A stretch of DNA of 11,423 nucleotides from Pigoraptor vietnamica (Eukaryota; Opisthokonta; Filasterea): assembly GCA_943704525.1 (NCBI GenBank), contig CALSCQ010002133.1, positions 1 through 11,423 on the forward strand. The letters are read 5' to 3'. Of this stretch, positions 1 to 6,358 are shown piece by piece. The notes under the pieces are model-generated. The model saw nothing but the letters and a program-made list of their open reading frames with translations, had not been told where the DNA came from and searched no databases. The stretch's first letter is position 1. Every line of letters starts with the position of its first letter. A program made the translations under genes and the position numbers.

Positions 1-9
1 CCCCCCCCC

Positions 10-40
<31 letters not shown>

Positions 41-67
41 ACACACACACACGCGCACACTGTGCAG
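1..67 (+). repeat. Poly-C run and CA microsatellite in the 3' end of an ABC gene intron
   Basis: Positions 1-26 are an unbroken C run and 27-52 a CA dinucleotide repeat, followed by a short CG/CA stretch and an AG at 66-67. Because the reading frame of the ABC transporter starts exactly after this AG, the whole block is best read as the 3' end of an intron, with the C run and CA tract standing in for a polypyrimidine tract. The exact repeat length is likely to be unreliable in assembly. Confidence 0.7.
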
Positions 68-472
68 GTGCAAGAGGCCCTTGACCGTCTCATGAAGAAT
101 CGTACCGTTCTCGTCATCGCACACCGCCTCAGCACAATCCGCGATGCAGACGTCATTGCGGTTGGTAAAAGTGCGCTCGTGTGCGCCACATCACGCTGTG
201 TGGGCGCCTTCCCATTTGCACTCCACGGGCCAAATACCCGATTTGCTCGTTCCTATCTGTGTGGACGAATGACAGTGTGCCTGCGATCCATGTGGAATGC
301 AGTGATTTCTTCCACCCCAACACAACACAGCCTCATCGCACGCTTTTCCACGCAGGTGCTCCAGAAGGGCCGCGTGGTCGAGATGGGGAAGCACGACGAG
401 CTCATGCGACGCCGCGACAGCCTCTACGCGGAGCTCGTCCGCAAGCAGCTCGGCGGCGAGAAGGCGCTCTAA
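68..472 (+). CDS. ABC transporter, subfamily B type, C-terminal part of the nucleotide-binding domain (partial)
   Basis: This is the 3' end of an ABC exporter gene. Exon 68-160 encodes [13 protein letters not shown] followed by the switch-histidine segment [13 protein letters not shown]. Exon 356-472 continues [16 protein letters not shown] and ends with [12 protein letters not shown] before TAA at 470-472. The H-loop IAHRLST and the [12 protein letters not shown] segment are typical of ABCB (P-glycoprotein, TAP and mitochondrial half-transporter) domains; Walker A, the signature motif and Walker B lie upstream of the window. The intron 161-355 (donor GTTGGT, acceptor CGCAG) is 195 nt, a multiple of three without in-frame stops, so an open frame runs through it, but the protein is only family-like when it is removed. 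The obvious-looking donor GTAAAA at 165 gives the wrong phase. The substrate cannot be judged from this fragment. Confidence 0.88.
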   Translation: MQEALDRLMKNRTVLVIAHRLSTIRDADVIAVGKSALVCATSRCVGAFPFALHGPNTRFARSYLCGRMTVCLRSMWNAVISSTPTQHSLIARFSTQVLQKGRVVEMGKHDELMRRRDSLYAELVRKQLGGEKAL

Positions 473-649
473 GATGCGATATCAAACACACCACACCATT
501 ATACTGCTCGTGCGTATCTCCGGATGCCCACTTGGCTACACACAATATGCAAACGACCGAAAAGCGACAACGACGTTCATGCACGGGGCATGCACACTCA
601 GAGCTGAGGCTGTTATTGTGAGAGCTGTACAGACCATGCGAGACATCGC
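473..649. other. Short spacer between convergent genes
   Basis: This 177-nt stretch separates the stop of the ABC transporter gene (plus strand) from the stop of the SH3BGR-like gene (minus strand), so it should hold both 3' UTRs. No canonical AATAAA signal is visible on either strand and no convincing coding frame is present. Confidence 0.6.
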
Positions 650-1446
650 TCACAGGCCGAGGAACTTCTTGAGGGCGGGCGCGCCGTCCTCGTTCTGGTC
701 CACAATCTCCTCATATCCCTACGCAACGGCAAAAAAGGCGAAATGAGTTGAATTTTCAATGAAAGGTAGCAAACGCGAGTGAGAGGAGGAACCATCCGAA
801 TGGGCGCACAACGGACGCACACGCGTCTAGGCACACTCTCCCAACACCACTATATCGCCACAGTTGGGCGTACACACACTGTCTTAGGCACACTCTCCCA
901 ACACTGCTATATCGCCACAATTGGGCGTAGAAGCTAGCCGACGGACGCACCCTAAAGTAGAGCTCACGTCGCTAGATAAATCAAGACTCTCCTCCACTCA
1001 CCCCCTTAAACTCGCCGTTGCAGAACACCTGAGGGAGCGTCCGCTTGCCGCTCTTGCTGTGCATGAAGTTCTGGCCCTCGGAGTCGATCGAGACGTCGAC
1101 GATGGCGAAGGGAATCTTGTGGCCATTGAGAATCTGCGTGAGGCCGGTGGTCTGCTTCTTCACCTGCGATGCGAAGACGAAATTCGATGCCCGTCAAACA
1201 CTGTCCGTTGTGTGGGACTTGCGGGGCCGCAAACGCGCGGACTGTCCTCGTCCGTGAGCGATAACGACAGGAACATGAGCCCCACACACGGAGTCGGTGG
1301 GAATATGTGAAGCCAATCGGAATTGCAATTGCCACGTCACCCTTATTCGCAGCAGCTAAGTCCACGATAATCTCAAACGAAATACCCACCACCTGGCTTC
1401 CGGCGACCTCGGAGCTGAAGATAACGACGCCGTTCGAGTACGACAT
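650..1446 (-). CDS. SH3BGR-like small thioredoxin-fold protein, three exons, 94 residues
   Basis: Three minus-strand exons join in phase: 1446-1393 (ATG at 1446, 18 codons), 1163-1002 (54 codons) and 718-650 (22 codons plus TGA at 652-650). Donors are GTGGTG at 1392 and GTGAGT at 1001; acceptors are CGCAG and GCGTAG. The 94-residue product matches the size and layout of the SH3-domain-binding glutamic acid-rich (SH3BGR/SH3BGRL) family: a first strand VVIFSSEVAGS, a KKQ helix start, the cis-proline strand TLPQVFCNGEFKGG, and an acidic helix ending in KKFLGL. Family members are small cytosolic adaptors with a glutaredoxin-like fold but no redox CxxC. This one also lacks cysteines at the first-strand loop; its only cysteine follows the cis-proline strand, so disulfide chemistry is unlikely. 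It is transcribed divergently from the ribonucleotide reductase gene. The assignment rests on motifs only, and the intron phases agree with it. Confidence 0.77.
828..929. repeat. Tandem 57-nt-period repeat inside an intron
   Basis: Two copies of a 45-nt unit lie at 828-872 and 885-929, differing at only three positions, with a 12-nt linker (period 57). Each contains CACTCTCCCAACAC and a TATATCGCCACA core with a short CGCC/GGCG inverted match. Partial flanking similarity (GACGGACGCAC near 811 and 940) hints at a decayed third copy. The array sits in the 283-nt intron 1001-719 of the SH3BGR-like gene, in antisense orientation to it. Confidence 0.85.
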
Positions 1447-1467
1447 TTTCAACAGGACGATTCAAAG

Positions 1468-1475
1468 TGACGTCA
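1468..1475. promoter_or_regulatory. Perfect CRE palindrome TGACGTCA
   Basis: The octamer TGACGTCA lies 21 nt upstream of the ATG of the SH3BGR-like gene. It is the full consensus for CREB/ATF-type bZIP dimers. The position is close enough to the start codon to be core promoter or 5' UTR. Function is inferred from the motif alone. Confidence 0.5.
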
Positions 1476-1800
1476 GGGAGTGGGAGGCGAATCTTTTTCC
1501 GTATCGACTTCGTTATTGCTCACACAACACTCAAATATAAACACACACTTCGGCACTGGACCACTGGCGCTTCGAGTATGGGACTACTGACACTGTGCAG
1601 CCACACACACCATGCACGAGCTATGCATCTGCCGTGCTGCCGATTCTGGGAAACCAGTCGGGCGCCGTTGTGAGTGTCATTGTTGTTGGGCGTCGTGACC
1701 TGGAAATTTAAATTCAAAGTTCGACGTTTTTGATCGCATTTTCGACAGAGTTCAAATAAATACTACCCGGCTGAAAACACGGGGGCGCGCCTTCCGAAAG

Positions 1801-1871
1801 GTAACATACGGAATTATTCTGAAGAATTATCCCGAGTTATCCGTTGTAACACTAAGTGAAACATATGTTAC
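1801..1871. repeat. Nested inverted-repeat block
   Basis: GTAACATA at 1801-1808 is the exact reverse complement of TATGTTAC at 1864-1871. Inside, ACGGA (1808-1812) pairs with TCCGT (1840-1844), and ATTCT/AGAAT form a small central palindrome. The block lies just upstream of the first E2F-type site. It could be a dimeric protein binding region or the remains of a small element; nothing decides between these. Confidence 0.5.
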
Positions 1872-1888
1872 GCACGAAAATTATTTTT

Positions 1889-1899
1889 TTTGGCGGGAG
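1889..1899 (+). promoter_or_regulatory. E2F-type site TTTGGCGGGAG
   Basis: This differs by only the last base from TTTGGCGGGAA, a well-known form of E2F/DP target site. It lies 323 nt upstream of the ribonucleotide reductase start codon and is the most distal of the cluster. Confidence 0.55.
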
Positions 1900-1939
1900 T
1901 CGCCAGGAGTCCCATACATTTCCATAGTAAAAATGTGAA

Positions 1940-1948
1940 GGCGGGAAA
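1940..1948 (-). promoter_or_regulatory. E2F-type site TTTCCCGCC
   Basis: On the minus strand this is an exact match to the E2F/DP consensus TTTSSCGC. It is followed by an A/T run, as common in strong sites. Confidence 0.6.
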
Positions 1949-1963
1949 ATTTTATTCGAAAGA

Positions 1964-1975
1964 TTCGCGCGGGAA
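1964..1975. promoter_or_regulatory. Two-sided E2F-type site TTCGCGCGGGAA
   Basis: Both strands read as near-consensus half sites (ATTCGCGC forward, ATTCCCGC reverse), each with one mismatch from TTTSSCGC. It lies 15 nt from the exact site at 1940-1948. A weaker match with an overlapping inverted CCAAT box follows at 1997-2006. Confidence 0.5.
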
Positions 1976-2125
1976 TTGTTTCACGATCCATCGCGAATTG
2001 GCGCGGCGCCACATGCGCGCTCACGCAACCCCATCGAACGATTGCACAAAACTCCTCTCGCCGCTGCAAATAGACGATCGCAGCCCTTCCACTCTCGTTT
2101 ACCCTCAGCAAAGCGCTTCTGCAAT

Positions 2126-2214
2126 GTAAGTTCGGTCGAATTCTTTCCCGCGGCGCTGTCAGTTCTTGCACATTGTGCCAATGATTCACATTTCCCCCGC
2201 TTTTGTTTTCGCAG
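2126..2214 (+). other. Probable 5' UTR intron of the ribonucleotide reductase gene
   Basis: A strong donor GTAAGT at 2126 and a pyrimidine-rich acceptor TTTTCGCAG ending at 2214 bound 89 nt, ending 7 nt before the start codon at 2222. Removing it joins an untranslated leader to the start codon. In unspliced RNA the donor creates ATG directly followed by TAA (2124-2129), a minimal start-stop frame that splicing destroys. No transcript evidence is available. Confidence 0.5.
2144..2153 (+). promoter_or_regulatory. E2F-type site TTTCCCGCGG
   Basis: This is an exact match to TTTSSCGC. It falls within the predicted 5' UTR intron, so it would act from just downstream of the transcription start if that intron is real. 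Confidence 0.5.
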
Positions 2215-2221
2215 AGTGAAA

Positions 2222-5200
2222 ATGTCGAAGATGTATGTGATTAAGCGAGGTGAGAGAATGAGACGCCCGGGCCATGGGGCAACATGGAAAGGCTCTTGTG
2301 CGCTGTAGCCTTGTCTCCAGCGCCTTTTTTCCCCCTGACCGTTCGTCGATTGACACTTGCATCTCCTTTCTTCCTTCAGATGGCCGCCAGGAGAAGGTCA
2401 TGTTTGACAAGATCACGTCGCGCATCAGCAAGCTCGTCTACGGCCTCAACCCCGACTATGTCGACGCGGCGGAGATTACGATGAAGGTGATTTCGGGAGT
2501 TTACCCCGGCGTGACGACGGTGGAGCTCGACACGCTTGCCGCCGAAACGGCCGCTGCGATGACGACCAAGCATCCCGACTACGCCATTCTTGCCGCGCGC
2601 ATTGCCGTGAGCAACCTGCACAAGGAGACGAAGAAGCAGTTCAGCGCGGTGATGGCGGACCTCTACAACTACGTCGACCCCAAGACGGGCCGCCCCTCGC
2701 CGCTCATCTCGGAAGAGACGTTCAAGATCATCCAGACGGTGAGTGCGCGCGCTTTTCTTTTCGCATGTATGCATGACACGTTGCGTACCATGCACACGAT
2801 GTGCCTGAGTGGACCACGTGTGTGTGCACGCTTCAATTTTGATAAAGGCTGACAAAGACTTCCCCTTGCCTCGCAGCACGCGACGGAGCTTGACTCTGCG
2901 GTGATCTACGACCGCGACTTCAACTACGCCTTCTTTGGCTTCAAGACGCTCGAGCGCTCCTACCTCCTCAAGCTCAACGGAAAGCCCGCCGAGCGCCCTC
3001 AGCACATGCTCATGCGCGTCGCCGTCGGCATCCACGGAGAAAACATTGAGAAGGCATGTGCGGGCGGTCGCGCTCGAACTCGTGGTCGCTTGATTTCCGA
3101 GTCTGTTGTGTTTCCTGTCGGCTGTAACTCCGAGTGTTCGCTAACACCCGTGCGCTGCTCCATCGCAGGTCATTGAGACGTACAACCTCATGAGCGAGCG
3201 GTGGTTCACGCACGCGTCGCCCACCCTCTTCAACGCCGGCACGCCGCGCCCGCAGCTGTCGAGCTGCTTCCTCCTCTCCATGAAGGAGGACAGCATTGAG
3301 GTGAGCCGCGCGTCCTCTGGTTGTGACATGCGTATGTATTTAGTGTATTTGACACATGTATGTACTTGTATGCGTAGACATTTCCCACTCAGTGACAGTG
3401 ATGCCGAACTGACCCGACCTTCCTCTTCTCCCTCCCTCAGGGCATCTACGACACGCTCAAGACGTGCGCGATGATCTCGAAGACGGCCGGTGGCATCGGC
3501 CTCAACATCCACTGCATCCGCGCTGCCGGCACGTACATTGCCGGCACCAACGGCTACTCGAACGGGATTGTGCCGATGCTCCGCGTCTACAACAACACGG
3601 CCCGCTACGTTGATCAGGTGGGCCTTGTTTGGTTTGTCTTGCGGTGATTACCCGTGCTGTTTTTCAGCGTACGCCATCCCTTGTGTTTGTTTGCTCACGA
3701 CATTTGTTGTTTGCAGGGTGGCAACAAGCGCCCCGGTGCGTTTGCGATCTACCTTGAGCCGTGGCACGCGGACATTTCCGACTTCCTCGACCTCAAGAAG
3801 AACACGGGCAAGGACGAGCAGGTGTGCATACGCTTTCAGTGGCTCTTTCGCGCATGCACACATGCCATCATCCGCTGCACGCACACTCCGCGCGCGCACA
3901 CCCCCGCACGCACACATACACACGACGCTGCATCTCGCGCTAATCTTGCCTCATCCTCCATGTTGCAGCGCGCCCGCGATCTCTTCTATGCCCTGTGGAT
4001 CCCCGATCTCTTCATGAAGCGCGTGGAGCAGAACAAGGACTGGTCGCTCTTCTGCCCGTACGAGGCGCCCGGCCTCGCCGACACGTGGGGCGACGAGTTC
4101 GAGGCCCTCTACGAAAAGTGAGTGCTCGCCCCACTCGGTCCCATTCCGTCAACGCAGCAATGTAGTGTCGTGTGCGTGTGCTTTTGCGCTATATCTCAAC
4201 CGCCTTCGTTTACACCTTTAGGTACGAGAAGGAGGGCAAGGCTCGCCGTGTGATTCCCGCGCAGAAGCTGTGGTTCCAGATCCTTGAGTCCCAGACGGAG
4301 GTGCGTTTTAGCCTTTGTGGCTGCGTGCATGCGACAGTTGCGTGCGAGTAATTTGCGACTATCCCAAGGTCTGACACGTGCGGCCATTTCCCCATTGCAT
4401 GCAGACGGGCACGCCGTACATGCTCTACAAGGATGCGTGCAACCGCAAGAGCAACCAGCAGAACCTCGGCACGATCAAGTGCTCGAACCTCTGCACAGAG
4501 ATCGTCGAGTACTGCTCGCCGGACGAGGTGCGTGTGTGTGTTGTGCTTCACATGCTGTCCCTCTTCTATGTGCATGCGCGTGTGTGTGCATGTTTGCGTG
4601 TGTGCGTGTTGTGTGGATTTGTGTCTTACATATTTCTGTCTTGTAGCGACATAAGAGAGGCCGGTCCCACACCCTTTGACTCTGTTCGTGCCCCCTTCTT
4701 TGCAGGTCGCCGTGTGCAACCTTGCGTCGATTGCGCTCAACATGTTCGTCAAGCCCGACCGCACATACGACTTCAAGAAGCTCTACGAGGTCACGAAGGT
4801 CGTCACGCGCAACCTCAACCGCATTATCGACATCAACTACTACCCCGTCCCCGAGGCACGCAAGTCGAACTTCCGGTGTGTATTGCCGTCCTTGCTTTCT
4901 CGCACCATTCCCTCGCGATACCGTCTCTGCGCTGTGTGTTGTACGTTTGCGTGCTGTGTGTTGCATGGTTGTGTGACTTTCGCTCATGTGTCTCACCCCC
5001 CTCCCGTTGTTTCGTGCACCACAGCCACCGCCCGATTGGCCTCGGCGTGCAGGGTCTTGCGGACGCCTTCATCCTCATGCGCTTCCCCTTTGACTCGGAG
5101 GAGGCCGCCAAGCTCAACCGCGACATTTTTGAGACGATTTACTTTGCCGCCCTCGACGCCTCGTGCGAAATGGCGCAGGCTGACGGACCCTACGAGACGT

Positions 5201-6027
5201 ACGCTGGATCACCCGTGTCCAAGGTCGGTTGCAGTGCCTTTTGTGTGCTTTGGCGTGGTGTTCATCCGTGCGCGTGCGTGCTATATTGCAAGCAATTGTA
5301 TTGTCTCACTGCTAACGCTCGATGTCTTGTGCCTTCATAGGGCATCCTCCAGCAGGACATGTGGGGCGTTGCGCCCACGTCCGGCCTCTGGGACTGGGAG
5401 GGCCTCCGCGGGCGCATCCGCCAGCATGGCGTGCGCAACAGCCTCCTCGTTGCGCCCATGCCGACGGCGTCGACGGCGCAGATCCTCGGCAACAACGAGT
5501 CGATCGAGCCCTACACGAGCAACATTTACACGCGCCGCGTGCTCAGCGGCGAGTTCCAGGTCGTCAACCACCACCTTCTCAAGGACCTGACGGAGCGCGG
5601 CCTGTGGGACGAGAACATGAAGCGCAAGATCATCGCCGGCAACGGATCGATCCAGGAGATCGCCGAGATCCCCGCGGACATTCGCGCGCTGTACAAGACG
5701 GTGTGGGAGATTTCGCAGAAGGTGCTGATCAACATGGCGGCGGACCGCGGCGCGTACATTGACCAGTCGCAATCGTTCAACGTGCACATTGCCGAGCCCA
5801 ACTACGCCAAGCTGTCTTCGATGCACTTTTACGCGTGGAAGAAGGGCCTCAAGACGGGCATGTACTACCTCCGCACGCGCCCCGCTGCGTCTGCGATCCA
5901 GTTTACGGTCGACCAGTCGAAGCTGCAGGCGGCCGTCAAGTCGAAGGAGGAGATGGCGCAGGAGAACGAGGCCGCTATGATGTGCTCGCTCACGAACCGC
6001 GAGGCGTGCACCATGTGCTCTGCTTGA
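2222..6027 (+). CDS. RNR1: Ribonucleoside-diphosphate reductase large subunit (class I, R1), 12 exons, 794 residues
   Basis: Reduces ribonucleoside diphosphates to deoxy forms in the cytosol together with a small radical-bearing R2 subunit (not in this window). Exons: 2222-2249, 2380-2738, 2877-3053, 3169-3300, 3441-3617, 3717-3821, 3969-4117, 4222-4300, 4405-4527, 4706-4875, 5025-5223, 5341-6027; all joins keep frame. Residues 4-95 form the ATP cone, starting MYVIKRDGRQE, with the Asp linked to dATP feedback at 60. Active-site Cys221, Asn430, Cys432, Glu434 and Cys447 are present, as are the radical-path pair Tyr741-Tyr742 and the C-terminal redox CxxC (789-792). Loop 2 ([10 protein letters not shown]) starts at 292, exactly at an exon border. 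Length is close to animal R1 (about 792). Intron 3054-3168 begins with GC. E2F-type sites lie upstream. The start gives [11 protein letters not shown]; the family normally starts near the second Met. Confidence 0.98.
3054..3168 (+). other. GC-AG intron in the ribonucleotide reductase gene
   Basis: The exon ends GAGAAG at 3053 and the intron begins GCATGT, ending CATCGCAG at 3168. Only this border keeps phase 0 and gives the family sequence ENIEK followed by VIETYN. The nearest GT (3058) would cause a stop just after the join. A branch-point-like CTAAC (3141-3145) precedes the acceptor by about 24 nt. Confidence 0.8.
4528..4705 (+). repeat. GT/CA-rich alternating tracts in ribonucleotide reductase introns
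   Basis: The intron 4528-4705 is dominated by GTGTGTGCGTG-type alternating purine-pyrimidine tracts in its first 90 nt. The intron 3822-3968 carries matching CACACGCAC tracts. These are simple-sequence DNA, not coding, and make these two introns among the longest in the gene. Confidence 0.7.
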
Positions 6028-6358
6028 ACCTGCGCGCGTGCGCCATTTCGCTCTCTCCGGTCGAATGTTGGCGCTGCGCCGAGTTTTGTTCGTCGCGCCG
6101 GTGTTCTGTCACTGATTCTGTCGCTTGCGTTTGCGTTCCGCCGTCGTGGCCGCCAGCCTCTGCTGCGTTGGCGCCCGCGTATGTCGATGAGTATGGAATA
6201 CACCACAGTATATGGCTGTTGTTGTTTCGATAGTCAATTCAAAAGAATCGGCAACCAATCATCACACGCTTTCAGCATACTCTTCTCACGTAATTAACAG
6301 AACTGCAGTGTCGTTAGTACGGTGATGGCGTGTAATGTTTTAACGACGGCAGTCAGAG
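6028..6358. other. Spacer between convergent genes
   Basis: These 331 nt lie between the stop codons of the ribonucleotide reductase gene (plus) and the receptor kinase gene (minus). They shift from GC-rich near 6030 to AT-rich near 6230-6300 and should contain both 3' UTRs. I see no canonical AATAAA, RNA gene or coding frame. Confidence 0.6.

Larger units (their letters stand above)
1447..2221. promoter_or_regulatory. Divergent promoter region between the SH3BGR-like and ribonucleotide reductase genes
   Basis: This 775-nt region has no convincing protein-coding frame. It is more AT-rich than the flanking exons, most of all at about 1690-1980. It holds a CRE palindrome near the SH3BGR-like start, the palindrome AATTTAAATT at 1705-1714, an inverted-repeat block at 1801-1871, an E2F-type cluster at 1889-2006, an inverted CCAAT box (ATTGG, 1997-2001) and a likely 5' UTR intron at 2126-2214. 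No TATA box can be placed with confidence. Confidence 0.7.

Noticed and set aside
165-355. Intron of the ABC gene starting at the better-looking donor GTAAAA (165)
   Set aside because: It leaves phase 1 while the acceptor exon needs phase 0; the frame of the conserved GRVVEMG segment would be lost. Donor GTTGGT at 161 fits instead.
921-1310. Plus-strand open frame of 129 codons over the SH3BGR-like gene
   Set aside because: It is antisense to the recognisable thioredoxin-fold exon and runs through its introns.
1812-1832. Possible heat-shock element around TTCTGAAGAA
   Set aside because: The TTC and GAA blocks are spaced by one base rather than the two needed for a heat-shock element.
2376-3035. 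Minus-strand open frame of 219 codons opposite ribonucleotide reductase exons
   Set aside because: Shadow frame of highly conserved plus-strand exons; no family resemblance.
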